Shown: positions 36,707 to 48,516 of the stretch, one piece after another
How positions within the stretch are numbered: the first letter of the stretch is position 1
Layout: every line of letters starts with the position of its first letter
Source: Zygnema cylindricum
Lineage: Eukaryota; Streptophyta; Zygnematophyceae; Zygnematales; Zygnemataceae
Direction: 5' to 3'
Assembly: GCA_037447655.1 (NCBI GenBank)
Contig: JBBHKE010002497.1
Coordinates: 119,177-183,176, forward strand
DNA: 64,000 nt
Position numbers and translations under genes: made by a program
The notes under the pieces: generated by a model
What the model was told of the DNA's origin: nothing
Database searches by the model: none
What the model saw: the letters and a program-made list of their open reading frames with translations, nothing else

Positions 36707-37244
36707 ATGGAGAGAGACTTAAGGAGACCGAAGTTAAGACTTCCCGATGAGTTTGACCCAGCCAGACACAAGAACATTGATACATGGCTATTCTCCGTTG
36801 CGAATTACCTCGAGAATTTCCCTAGCCTGTCGGATCGTGAGAAGATTCATTATGCGGGTGGTCTTCTAAAAGGGGCAGCGGAAGCATGGTGGAGGACAAT
36901 GGTGGAAAGTGATGAAATACCAGCTGTGGACTCTTTCTATTCAACTCCTCCGTGACTCTTGGCAACTCGTTAACACAGTTAAGGTGGCAAGGGATAAGAT
37001 CGCGATTTTAAAGCAACGTACCTTAGTATTGGAGTAAACGCAGCGGTTCTTGGAGTGCAAAGTTGAAATACCCTCGATGACGGAGGACCAAGCCGTGGAT
37101 CGTTACGTTAAGGGGCTTAAGGCCTCCATTCGGAGGGATGTGGAGCAATGGCTTGCTCGAGAAAGTACGACTCCTAGTCTATCAGCCATTATTCAGTTTG
37201 CTGAACGAACCGATTTGGTGGACTTCACCCTTAAAATAGACTAG
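36707..37244 (+). pseudogene. Retrotransposon Gag fragment
   Basis: Reads RPKLRLPDEFDPARHKNIDT, a WLFSVANYLENF segment, GGLLKGAAEAWWRTM (the conserved LxGxAxxWW core), then after a frame break AVDRYVKGLKASIRRDVEQW and a C-terminal stop. This is the retrotransposon Gag capsid fold by motif. It follows the PBS-like site, so LTR-PBS-gag is in normal order, but no zinc knuckle or pol follows. With pol on the other side of the same LTR, two elements appear to share it. Confidence 0.75.
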
Positions 37245-37454
37245 ACAATAAGGGGAGTGTAGAAATTAGTGATTTCTTAGGTATTTTCTAGGTCTTGCAT
37301 TAGAAAAGAAAAGAGTTAAATAAATCAGGTTGCCTGACTTCTTGTCTCTCTCTCTCTCTCAAGTCCCTATACTTGTCGTAGTCATTGAAGACTTAGGAAA
37401 GAGAGAGAGGTAGCCATGGCTTAGGAAGAGGAAGGTAGGAAGACATGGGAGAAT

Positions 37455-37557
37455 AAGAGTGACAAAGTCACTCTTACACAAAAAGGTGAGTCCAGTAGGA
37501 CTCGAACCTTTTACCGACAGAGCTAGGCGTATTCGTCCCCTCTAACCGGTTAGTCGT
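37455..37557 (-). repeat. tRNA-derived SINE-like fragment
   Basis: On the minus strand a perfect box B (GGTTCGAGTCC) is preceded by a box-A-like TAGCTCTGTCGG with only five bases between. The usual anticodon arm is therefore missing. Downstream is TTTTTG and then a perfect 9-bp hairpin (AAGAGTGAC / GTCACTCTT) at 37455-37475. It could be a SINE head or a collapsed tRNA pseudogene. Confidence 0.4.
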
Positions 37558-38299
37558 AAGAGATCGCTGGAGTATATATGGTTTGATTGCTATTTAAGTA
37601 TGTCGATGTACAATAAGTCATTTAACAGAGTATATGGACTTAGTATAGAATAGTTACAGTTGTACGATACCTCCTACGAAACAAATGTACCGGACATTTG
37701 TTTTGACAGCTGACATTGAAAGCCGGTCTACATCGGACGGCTCATATTCAAGCCGACATTGCAGAATGGCAAATTTGGCAGTTTGCAGTCGTAACGTCAC
37801 CGGATGTCACGTGGCGAACTCCCATTATTCATCAAAAATCCCGGAGTGCATCTCAATAAGTGAGGAGTCAACAGGCGTTTATCACTCAGCCACGTCATAC
37901 AATGATCGTACAGAAAGTACTACGGCTTGTGTACCTTACTGTAGAGTTCTCTGAATGGCTAGGTATATCACTAATAGAGGGTTTAGAGAGGGGTTTTAGG
38001 ACTTAGGAAATTTTGGGGCAACCGCCTCTCTCCCAATGAGCTTGTATACAAAAGGTTCACTTTGACCTATAACAATTAACTGCTCACTTGAGCAAATTTG
38101 GAGATCTCTCTTGCGTCTGACCCAGGGGAGTCAGGCCCTCACAAGGGTGAGGAAAATCAGATCTCTTAGGGTTTAGATTGAATATTATTCTTGTGCAATT
38201 TGGGAAAGTAAAATTTATCCTAGAGGGCTTCCGGTATACTGCTGATTCTGTGTGCCAATGGCGGCCACAGAATTACAAAATGTTTGGTCGTGCATGTCC
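37558..38299. other. Spacer between retroelement fragments
   Basis: No gene or family motif recognised. The recognisable part of the gag-protease element begins at about 38300; the terminal repeats its relative at 53768-60649 would predict on this side are absent. Confidence 0.4.
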
Positions 38300-38328
38300 A
38301 CATCACCACCGATTCGGAATATACCATC

Positions 38329-40592
38329 TCAACCCACTAAACACTCGAAATCATTACATTTAGTGACTAATGCTTGAACGGAAATTTCAACGGACTCATT
38401 TTCGGCTCTTGTTTGAAACCGAAAGATAAGCAGGTCCTTTGTGATTCCAAGGACCGGCTCTGTGGTCCCAGCTGAAATAAGATGGCGGGTAGCTGTAGCT
38501 TGAAGCTTTTCTGCTGTCAGACCTAACTTGAGCACAATTCCAGATCCGAGGATCACGGGTTTGGATCGGTGTCCATGAGAGGTAGAGAAAGGTGAACCCC
38601 GTTAACTGAGAATGATCCCCGAGAATTATAAAGGAAACTGATATGGGGATCGAGGTTACGACGCTCATCCGCAGTAACCGGCTGAACCACTGAGAGACTG
38701 CGGTTCAACTGCAGAGCTCTCAAAGCGGTTGCTGCTGCGACCTCGTCAAAGAGAGGAGGGGCTTTCGAAACTTCTTCCATCATTGCTGAAAGAATACTTA
38801 GTTGTTCCTTTACCCGATGAGCATCATGTATGGTGCCATCAAGTATGGTTAGTGCTTCTGCAGCGATAGAGGAAGCTGTTTCCGGTAGAGGAGGAAGAGG
38901 CTCCTTTGCGAACGAAATTGGGACTCGTGAATTTTGTATTATGCCCACTCGGTTATGGTCTGCCAAGCCCTTCTCAAATGTAGCCACCCGTTGTTGGACA
39001 GTGGAATCGCGAAGGGTTCGCCTGACCAACGACGACATGTGTACAATTGTCTTAGCCATCCCAATAAATTGGGGTTTCTTTTCCGCCATTAAAGCCGCAA
39101 AATGCTCTTTCATCATGGCTGCCATTTTGACTTAAAGCTCGGCCTTCTCTCTCTCTCGACGAGAGATCTTAGGTGGAGCTTCCTCTTTCTCGGTCTCCTT
39201 TGGCAGGTTGACCGGTTTTGCTGAACGGGACAGAATTCCCCTGTTCTTAATCTTTTTTTGATGAGTGAAATAAGGGTCCTTAATGTGGTAGCGGTGGACG
39301 TAATGTTCTTTTTGCTGACAATGAGTGCATGTGGCCGCCTTATATGGGCACATGCGGGCATCGTGCCCCGTCTTCCCGCATCGGAAACAAAATCGGTTTC
39401 CGGGATTAACCAGTGGGGTTCCCATGTCTGGCGTCCTCGGAGGCCTATTGGGAGGCCATGGGTTTTTAGGTGGAGGAGGAGATGAGTGAGCCGGTTCCCT
39501 ATGAGTAGGTTTAGACTGCTCATGGGCGTCCCACCACGATGTTTGCATTTCATACTCCACCGCGCATTGAGTTGCTTGCTCAAATGTGAATTTTAGTCCG
39601 TACATCTTACTGAGGTGGTTTTGTGTAAATCTCTTCGATGGACATGGAAACTGTCCCACAAATTTTTGGACCGCCTCCGCATTAGATATAAGGTCTGGTA
39701 ATGCTTCTCGCAAAGTTTCCATTCGAGCTTGTAGGGCGGGGGCAGTTTCACCCGACCTACGCTCGAAGTTCATCAACTCTTTGATTTGATCTGGGTTTTG
39801 CATCCGGTATTCCTCTTAGAAGATGTCGAACATGACCGAGAGAGGGTGACGTAGGGGGATGGCTCCTCCTGCTCTAGCTTGGACGGCCGCTCATGCAGCC
39901 ACCGCGTATTGGCGAGGAACCTCGGGAATAGCTGGATACAGCTCGTCCCCATTAGCATCTAATACCGCCGGTCTTGCAGCCTAGTATGGAATATCCACTC
40001 GGCGCAAGAATTTGGGTAACCCCGCAAAGGGAGAGAAGTACTCGGTCATAGCAAGAACGTCCTCATACTTGCGAGTATAAAGTGTGAGGGCCAAACCACG
40101 AAGGTATCGATCGAGGAGGGAAAAGGCGACTCGGAGGTCAAACCTATCCTGATATCTGAATGCTAGATCCCTCATTTTCGTGTTATATAACATCCGGAAA
40201 TGAGATAAGAACATGGTGTCTTTTTATCTGAAAAAGTAGAATTACATCTTACCCATGGATCCCTCTGAGGAGGAAGCCATGTCGTCAAACGGAGGATGCA
40301 CCAGTTGTGCCAAAGCTGGGCTGGTAGGGAACCTACGAGTGTGAGGATTTGGAAAAGTTTCCTCCGAAAATTCTTCTTCGGTCCCCTCTAGGTATGACCC
40401 AGATGAAACCGAGGATAATGATGACGCCATTGTCAAACCAGACCAAACCGACGACGATCTACGATCCGCTAGCGGATCGGGTGCGGTAAAATATTCGGAA
40501 AAATCCGGAGGATTCAAAGGCGGAGGACGATAAACTGTACCGCCCCGAGTGGATCTGCATTGATAACGAAGGATTTCCCAATTCGTGGGCAT
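38329..40592 (-). pseudogene. Gag - CCHC zinc knuckles - retropepsin-like reading of the truncated element
   Basis: The N-terminus is MPTNWEILRYQCRSTRGGTV at 40592. A capsid-like part follows (SHFRMLYNTKMRDLAFRYQD, then QIKELMNFERRSGETAPALQ and NAEAVQKFVGQF). Two knuckles come next: CFRCGKTGHDARMCPYK and CTHCQQKEHYVHRYHIK; the last Cys of the second is replaced. Near the C-terminus LPLMDTDPNPVILGSGIVLK ... LVTKCNDFECLVG resembles a retropepsin with DTD in place of DTG. Several frameshifts separate the pieces. No reverse transcriptase, integrase or tyrosine recombinase was found after it. Confidence 0.75.
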
Positions 40593-42025
40593 AAACCAAG
40601 AGAAAAACCTTGACTATAACTATGAAATGTTATGTACGGCCTAACTAGGATGGAGCACGTGTCAGACCAATCCACACTCGTCCAATCAACACACGTAGTC
40701 ACTATCAAGACCCGATGGTCAGATCTAGCAAAAAGCCGAAATACCAAAACCTTTACCCTGCAAACAAGGGGTAAGGCCAAAGGGCTTGATCTTTAAAAAA
40801 CAGGGCCAGGTCTTTAAAAAAAAAGCACAGAGCCGGGTCTTTAAAAAACAAGCACAGAGCTATCCAGGCACCTTCTGGTGCAGATCTACAGCGGCACAGA
40901 AAGAAAAGTGTCTAAACAGTGCCACCCATGGCAAGATCTAGGAAGAAATCCTAATTCAGATAGTCACACTTCAATCTACACAATGCAGATAGCATGCATG
41001 GAAAAACGGGAAATGCAAATGCTCAATCCAATTGGGCTTCAAAGAACCCAATCCACTCCGAACCCTCTAGACGAGTACTCACACTAAATCTGATCGCTCT
41101 TGCACCCGCAATGCATGAATACTCACAAACACCTTTAATACTCTGGCGAGTACTAAAAGTGAGCCGGACTTGTTCGAAACAAGTCGGATTTTGCAGACCT
41201 CCCGAATGTGATCTGCTCCAATTCCAAATAATTGTGCCGAAAACCACAGCTCAACACGAACGAAATTAGTAACCTGTTAAGGTATGCGTATCAGCGTTAT
41301 GCCACGCTATACCCAACTATAAAGCAGTGATAATTATATGTTATAATTCGTGCAGCCTTAATATGTATAAATATATATTTTGTTTTGCTAGATGTTCGGA
41401 ATAATCTGGTAGAATAAAGGAAAGAAAATATCAAATCCAACAAAAACCAAAAATCAACTAAATAGCAAATGGAATTGCAACAAGGAAAAGGAATAAAATG
41501 TTGAAAGATGAAAGAAACTGGAAAACATGAAAATTAAGAACGGAAAAGAGAGTGAGTCCGAAAGTATATTCTGTTGTCCATAGCCATTTCTAGCCATGGA
41601 TTCACCCTCGGAAGCACCACAGACTACCCCAAAAACAGCCTACTTTGGATACACACAGAATTCAACAGAATAAACAAAACAAGCTGAAATTACACTAACA
41701 GATATTATCTAGGCTATATAATAACCTCAAAAAATTTCAGACAAAAATATCAAACAGAGTGATCACATCATCTAGTCAAAGTTGCAGAAAAACAGTCTGC
41801 CAGAACTTTGATAAAACAGACTAACTTCAAAATGAAGTAAAACACAGACCAGTCACACAATAGGCCTGCAAATCTGTGACAATATTAAAAATATAAAGAG
41901 GAACACACACGCAGAATTTCAGATAATTCTGCCAACAGATCTGAGAGTAATCCTCAGATAAAATTACCAAAAATAACCATAAACAGCTTTTGGTCCAAAA
42001 AGTTCCTAAGTTCTGAAATGACTAA
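40593..42025. other. Leader of the truncated gag-protease element
   Basis: Non-coding on inspection. 40614-41400 matches 57970-58740 of the second element, including the conserved ATGCCACG.TATACCCAAC and tataattcgtgca words. 41570-42025 has no counterpart there. Confidence 0.6.
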
Positions 42026-42805
42026 GGGTGTGTCCCCATGTGCATAAGTAAGGGTTTTTTTCTGTCGTTTTCCTGTAAAACTTAGCGTCGTACTGCCTAA
42101 GTTCCAACCGTACGAAGGAATCGCAAATTTGTAGAGTACAATTTGCGTCACCCCTCGAACTTAGGATGTATAAAAAATTGTCGTCTTGTGTTTTTCGAAC
42201 CACTTTGACGACAAAAAACGTCATCTTCAACCTTATCTTTAAAACACATGCGCGATGTGTTTTAAAACTAGGGATTTTACATAAACAAATAGGAACACAT
42301 ATTCGCACGTGCCGTAATTTTCGAAGTATTTCACACGATTTTCAAAGACAAAGGAAAGTACGGAAGTCGCTATGTTTTGTCCGTTTGCATTTAATACGAC
42401 AAAGAAAATTACACAATTTGTTTGGTTTTGTCCGTTTTCGTCCAGTACGGATTTTTTTTTTGCAGGGGTCTCGAAATTCTGATGCCATTTCACGTCGACC
42501 GGACAAGAGACGCAAAGGCAAATTGCAACTTCTTCAACCGTGAAACGGTACAGGGTGGAAGGCGGTACGTCTACAATGTCACGGTAAGACATGCGACGTC
42601 ACACAAGCAGTTCCAAAAAATAGCGTCCGACAACACAGATTGTAGACGTTGACAACCGTCACAGGTATTGTCGACGTATACAATCGTCACAAACGTAACT
42701 TACGATACGTTCTTGCACATAGGGACATTTGAAAAGCGGGTCCGCCGGATCCGCGCTAAAATACAAAGTAAGTTCGCTAAGTTACATGTACATGGGGACA
42801 TACCC
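42026..42805. mobile_element. Harbinger/Tourist-like MITE, 780 bp, TAA target duplication
   Basis: Left end GGGTGTGTCCCCATGTGC and right end ACATGGGGACATACCC are inverted repeats. TAA flanks both sides (42023-42025, 42806-42808). A 3-bp TAA/TTA duplication with GGG-starting ends is typical of PIF/Harbinger-mobilised MITEs. There is no transposase. Confidence 0.75.
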
Positions 42806-43500
42806 TAAGTCCTACAAATATATACAAGAGCTTACTGCTGAATGTACGGAGGCATACCAGCCGTACGCTATCTACCAGATACCTTTAATAATGTTGGTAT
42901 ACCCTAATACTTCAAAGTATGTCAGAGTGAGTAAACCTACACTAATACTTAATACACAAAAAGACAAAACAATGTTCGACCAAATATTTACACGTACACA
43001 CAATCTCACAAAATCGTATGTTGAGTCACGCTACGTCACTCAACGAGATTCCTTGAATTTCTTCAAAGAATCCAGATCGTCCAAAATATACATTGTGTAA
43101 TTGACGCAATTCCGCGTGGTCACAAAATCCAAACGAAATCCACGTAAGTCGCCAAATATCTTATGACATCACGAAGTGCATTCAAGTCCATTTGCCGAAT
43201 AAGAAGCTCCGTACTTGTGGCGTCCTTTTTCATAAATATGTCTGTCGCATTATGTTTCGTACGCCCATCGTACATTTTCAAACCCTTCAAATATTTCAAA
43301 TCGGATCGCTTCGCGATCCGCCGTCCATTTCAATTAAGCATTCCGCGCCACTCAATTTCTATTTCGTTCGTCCCGAAACAATATATATCCGTACATTCAC
43401 TCCCCCAATCCGCGAAACCATTCGAACCTCCACAATAAATTCATTTAATAAATTAAGCACGAAACGTCGCGTGCGCACAAAATGTCGCGTACGCACGAAA

Positions 43501-44141
43501 CATAGTTCAAAAGTAGGTGAAAGTATGCCCATACAGTATGCCTATTGTATGCAAAACATACAATATGCCCTTAAGACCCATATTGTATTGGTCGAAAAAT
43601 GAAAATAAAGGTTAAGAGGGTTGAGTTGCACATCGATCGATAGAGAATTAAACGGCATGTCTAAATTTTGAAAAAAAATCGGATAAAAAATATTTTTTCT
43701 GTGAATTTTGAGGTGTTTTTTATTTCAACCGTCAGATTTAGACGATCGGACGGTCGCTCATCAAAGTTGCGATCTTAAGAAGATCACATGAAAAGCCCAT
43801 AACACAACTTACGATAGGACAATTTGTCATATTAGCGTCTGCAATTTTGAAGGCCACACTAAATAAAGCCTCAAATTGACCAACCAGGTTGCCCGTCCGC
43901 GTTTTTTTTTTTTTTTTCCGGGGTTTTTTTCCGGCGGAATGTCATCCTACGCCGCGTCAGTTCGCTAAAAAATTTCGTCAGGTGGCGTGCGCTGTACTAT
44001 GATCATACGTCATATTCGTACGATCGTACAAGAGTGTCCGCAACTCACACCCATACAATATGCCTACTCTACGCGAGTTTAGTGCCAAGTTTTGTGCGCC
44101 TACCAAAGGCCTACCATAAAAACGCCTACTTTTGAACTATG
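43501..44141. mobile_element. hAT-like MITE, 641 bp, 8-bp target duplication
   Basis: Ends CATAGTTCAAAAGTAGG and CCTACTTTTGAACTATG. Perfect 8-bp direct repeats GCACGAAA flank it (43493-43500, 44142-44149), as for hAT elements. The left ~350 bp match the 362-bp copy at 45608-45969 in inverted orientation; the rest is extra sequence. No transposase is visible. Confidence 0.88.
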
Positions 44142-44663
44142 GCACGAAACTAACATTTCAAAACAACATCTTCCACAAGGCTCTCCGTACAGTGCAGATT
44201 TCCACCGCGGAATGTTAAGGAAACAGTGAAAGGAAGATGTAAAATATCAGACAAAAGATAAGTTAAACTACAAAGTATGTTAGAATTAGGTAAGAGGGTT
44301 ACCCAAACCCTAATTCCAGGCTGCCAAAACCCGGAATCCGTGACCAAGGAATAGTATGGCAACGACCTAGGGTTTAGAATCACCAAAAATAAACCCTAAA
44401 TCTACCACAACCCTAATTCTGCAGCCAAAACCCTAAATCTGCAATCAAATCCTAATTCTGCAGATTAACCCTAATTCTGATGCAAAATTTAGGTCATACG
44501 CTGTAGCCAAGAAATAGAGTGGCAGCAGAATAGGAGACAAAGATTGAAAGAAAGAAATAGCAGGAGACAAAAACAAAATGTTTTTTTTTTTTTTTTTATA
44601 AAATAAAAATTATATTTTTAATAATTTTTTTTTTTTTTTTAAAAAGAGTCTTTTGGACAAGAA

Positions 44664-46350
44664 TGCTAAGCCACGAGGTAGCTACTAGGCTCTCGGTTCT
44701 TTGTCACATTCTCTACAAGAGTTATCTCAGCATGAGAGCAAAGCAAGAAATATTTATAACCAAAGCAAGGGAAAATCCATATTTGGCCAAAAACACACTC
44801 CTTCCAAATCAACCGAAACACAAACAAACCACACACAAGAAGCCAAACCGTCCAGCTGGGTCCGTGACTTCTTCGTCAACGGCGTCAACGGCAGTTTACT
44901 AACTACTGTCGTGGTGTCGGGAGCATGCAACTTCAAAAAAACAAAGTTGGCATGGCTGGTATTTTGGAGGTCCGTGACTTTTTCGTCAACGGCAGTTTAA
45001 TAACTACTGCCGTGGTGTCGGTAATGGCATCTTCCTTGAATTTTCGCTTTTAACTATTGAAGTATTTATGACTGCTTCTTTTCGAAAATTTAAGAAGACG
45101 CCCGTACACATTTTGAAATTACGACGCTCAAATAGTGTGACGCTGCGACGTCTCTTTTTGGAAATGTCTGTAGACGTGACGATAAATATCCGTACAGCAA
45201 GATCCGGATGCTCTCCTTAACGATCTCCAATCCACCACTTCCACTCAAATGACCAAGCTTGGAGGGAAACCTTCCGATCGTGGCGTTAGGCCGTGTGGAT
45301 TAAAAACGTAGGCAGAAATACAAGGGCAAATATTCGTAACCTATCTAGCCTCTGCAGCTAGCAAAAAAGAAAAAAGAAGAAGCGTGAGCAATCGGTGAGA
45401 GTGAGCAAGAAAGAAGCTCAGCGCCAAGAGAAAATTCTTGTCCAAAAGCTAAATTCTCTAAGTCTGAGAATTAGCCTAAGTACGTGCGCTACACCTACCC
45501 AAACCCTAACCTAAGTCTAGGCTAGTTCACATATAAGATGTTGGCCAATAGGCGGCCAACATCGTCTGCCGTACGCTTGACAAAATCCACGGTCCAAGGG
45601 TGAAAACCATAGTTCAAAAGTAGGCGTTTTTATGGTATGCCTTTCGTAGGCGCCTTTATCGTAAGTTGTGTTATGGGCTTTTCATGTGATCTTCTTAGAT
45701 CACTACTTTGATCAGCGACCGTCCGATCGTCCAAATCTGACGGTTTAAATAAAAAATAACTCAAAACTCACAGAAAAAAAAAATTGTTCGAATGTTTTTC
45801 AAAATTTAGACATGACGTTTAATTCTCTATCGATCGATGTGCAACTCAACCTTGTTACTATTTTTGTTCATTTTGCGACCAATACAATATGGGTCTTAAA
45901 GTCATATTGTATGTTTTGCGTACAATAGGCATATTGTATGGGCCTACCTTCACCTACTTTTGAACTATGGTGAAAACCCTCCCTAACTACATGTATGCGC
46001 GAACCTACATGGGTTTGCGACTTCAAAAATGAAAGTACATCAAAGCGCCGCTAACGCTCCCGGAAATCGCGCTTCGTCGCCCAACCGATATTTCACGTCT
46101 ATACGTCTATATACCGCGTACCTACAAACGAAACAACACAAATCGCATGAAATCCGTACCCATTCAATTAGACGCGTGCGTGAATCGCGTACACACCCAA
46201 AATAAGTGAGCCGATGATATATCGCGAAGCAAACTAAACGTGCGTGCATGAAATCGTGTGCGCGCGCCCAAATCGTGCGCGAGTGCCCAAAAATCGTGCT
46301 TGCGTGCAAAATACTGCGCGTGCCAACAACCGATACGATGCGGCATGACA
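44664..46350 (-). repeat. Terminal repeat (X-type) of the truncated gag-protease element
   Basis: Matches 53959-55029 and 59599-60649. Shared features are the start tRctaagccacgaggtag, the fccggtccagctgtcc-like middle (here ccgtccagctggg), ggccaataggcggcc, ccctccctaactacatg and the end gatgcggcatgaca. It is longer than the others because of the nested 362-bp MITE and some local rearrangement (44860-45300). On the coding strand it starts TGTCATGCCGCAT. Confidence 0.75.
45608..45969. mobile_element. hAT-like MITE, 362 bp, 8-bp target duplication
   Basis: Same CATAGTTCAAAAGTAGG ends as 43501-44141. Perfect 8-bp direct repeats GTGAAAAC flank it (45600-45607, 45970-45977). The empty site is visible in the sister repeat near 54580 (gggtaaaaaccctcc), confirming the insertion limits. 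Confidence 0.9.
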
Positions 46351-46432
46351 CGGCCGTGAAGGCGGCTCACGCGGCGGGCTTGACTCTCGTATTGGACGCG
46401 GGCGACCAGTTCGTGGGAACGCTTTTCAGCTA

Positions 46433-46972
46433 CACCGCCAATCGTTATTAGCGTTGTGTACGCTAATTCTGTCCCGCTTTTTTTTTATTATTATCCATTA
46501 GTGTAGTTCATTATATTTTTTTCTTTATTCTATTTAGGGTTATTTTCATTGCGTTGTCTCTTAAATAGAGTGGTGTACGGTCAGTGTCACACAGTACATA
46601 AATGTACCTTTTTAAGTAAAAAAGTACAATAAATTAGTTTTAGTAACCGCGGACGCATGAGAATGTGCGTTCTAAAAAGGAAAAAAAACCAGGTCGTAAA
46701 AAATCCCGCTCGCACATATTCGTCTGACAGCCGCGTTTCGACCGTGTGAATGTACGATTTGTGTACGATTTGTCAGATTTTGTACGGAGACCTATATTAG
46801 TGTAGGCATGTTTGCGACCGACATTTTTTTTTTTTCAAAGATCCAAATTACCATAACCAAACAATTAGAATGTATGATTTTTTCCAAAATTTTCAAATTC
46901 TTAAATTGCGTACACCACGGTAATTATTTTTATACGCTAAAAAAACTTACACGCTAATAACGATTGGCGGTG
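46433..46972. mobile_element. Stowaway-like MITE, 540 bp, inserted in exon 4 of the decayed nucleotidase
   Basis: Inverted ends CACCGCCAATCGTTATTAGC and complement, with TA at 46431-46432 and 46973-46974. Removing the unit and one TA restores alignment with the intact exon (agctacttctacc), so the insertion limits and target duplication are exact. Confidence 0.93.
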
Positions 46973-48444
46973 TACTTCTACCACGGCAAGGAACTGCCGC
47001 GCGTTCAAAACGCGCTCGACATCGACGTCATGGTGTGTGGTCAGATTTTTTTATAATCAGCGCTAGTTCTAAAATGCGGTATAATAAAAGTATTTTACGC
47101 TTTAAATAGTAAAATAGGTTAGATTATCATTTTAGCCCATATAACAGTATTTGCTTCGGCAAAATTTCGATTAGTGGTGGAAATGTATGTCAATAGAATC
47201 ATGATTTCTTTATTCAATACACTAGCCATATTTTTCCTAATTTTTTCCTAAACATGTTGGGTTAAATAGAAAGTTAAATGAGAAAGTTAATCTCAGACGC
47301 TCATTTTAAGTAAATGGATGGATGTGTTTGATCGTCCTTAGGTAGACTGTCATTTCAACAAAAGATCCATATTAATCAAAGATTCAACGGTAAAAATGAC
47401 TTGTTTTATTAGTGTCAAATTGACGTAAATAAAGGCAATTCATTGCGATTAAATATATTAAAATATTACATTCTATATATAAATTTTAATAACTTTTTAA
47501 ACATGGTGGTGTATTTTGATAAATACCACATTTCGAACTATGATATTTAATCTTTTAAACTTTTGTTTGGTTCGACTTTTGTTTTGTTTGTTTGTTTTGG
47601 ACTTTTGTCTGGTTTATGGGCTTCGAGATTTAGTGTTTTGTTTGGTTTATAGTTTTTCTCGTTAGTGTATTTCTTTCTGTTGTTTCATTGCAGACTCTCG
47701 GGAACCAGGAACTCGACTACGGTTCGGCGGTGTTGGCCTCGTACATCAAGAATCTCACTTTCCCTATTAGTACATGCAATGTGGTTCGAAACGCGACAAT
47801 GTGGTTCAAAACGCGACAGCTAGTTGTACAGTTTGGTCAAACCTGGTCCACTTGTACAGAAGCTGAAAAATGCCGGCGGGTAATATCGTAAAAGTGGGAA
47901 TCGTGGCGTGGACCATTGCCAATACTGCCCAGCTTTCCAATCCGGGTCCCAATATCGACTTTCTTCCGCCGGTTCCCTCCGTCCAAGCGTGCGTGGAACA
48001 GCTCCAGGCGACCAGAATCAATACTATTATTGGTTTGGGGCACGCGGGTGTGCAAGACGACGACGACACGTTGGTGGCCGCCAGCGTGAGAGGTTTGTGG
48101 ACGCTACTTGTGGTGACATCGCATTATAAAATGTATCTTATATTTATAGGCATGTCGTGCAAGATAACCGCATGATACCGTTTCTAATTGTTTTCATACA
48201 CGTGAACTAGCATCGTGTAACATTAAATAACTCCAAAGTGCCCTTTCACCCTAATGTACCTGTGTACCTTAATGTACTTGCCAAAATTCGATTGGGTTCT
48301 GACCAAAGTATGTAGGGTGTATTGCTACGTGAAAATTGTTGGCTTTAAAAAAAAATACGCTGTTCTTCGACTTTGAATCTATATGACTTGTTAAGATTAG
48401 TAGAATCGGAGGATAGAAAGGACGATCCCAATAAAGGGAATGGT

Positions 48445-48516
48445 GAGCCGACCAAGATTTGGACCTGGGACCTATCGCTTAAGCTGTGAATGCACTAACC
48501 ACTGTGCCACCAGCTC
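48445..48516 (-). repeat. tRNA-like sequence in intron 5 of the decayed nucleotidase
   Basis: Second copy of the 28081-28152 sequence, differing by one base by eye. The change is at a position equivalent to the D-loop (cgttag versus ggttag on the minus strand); the copy here matches box A slightly better. Confidence 0.55.

Larger units (their letters stand above)
38300..46350 (-). mobile_element. Truncated gag-protease retroelement, relative of the 53768-60649 element, with nested insertions
   Basis: Collinear with the 55640-60649 part of the second element. It has the protease and gag readings (38329-40592), a leader with the shared segment ggtatgcgtatcagcg, CCCTAAA/CCCTAATTCTGC-rich spacer at 44300-44480, and a terminal repeat 44664-46350 ending in GATGCGGCATGACA. 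The left end (Y1-X2-Y2 in the other copy) is missing. Three DNA transposons are nested inside (42026-42805, 43501-44141, 45608-45969). The right end abuts nucleotidase exon 4 sequence of the duplicated gene. Confidence 0.8.

Noticed and set aside
44300-44480. CCCTAAA/CCCTAAT repeats resembling plant telomere sequence
   Set aside because: The words are interspersed with CTGCAG-type spacers and recur in the leader of the second gag-protease element (58915-59060). They are part of the element, not an interstitial telomere.
46346-46356. Target duplication for the truncated gag-protease element at 46350
   Set aside because: The opposite end of the element is missing or rearranged, so no matching flank can be compared.
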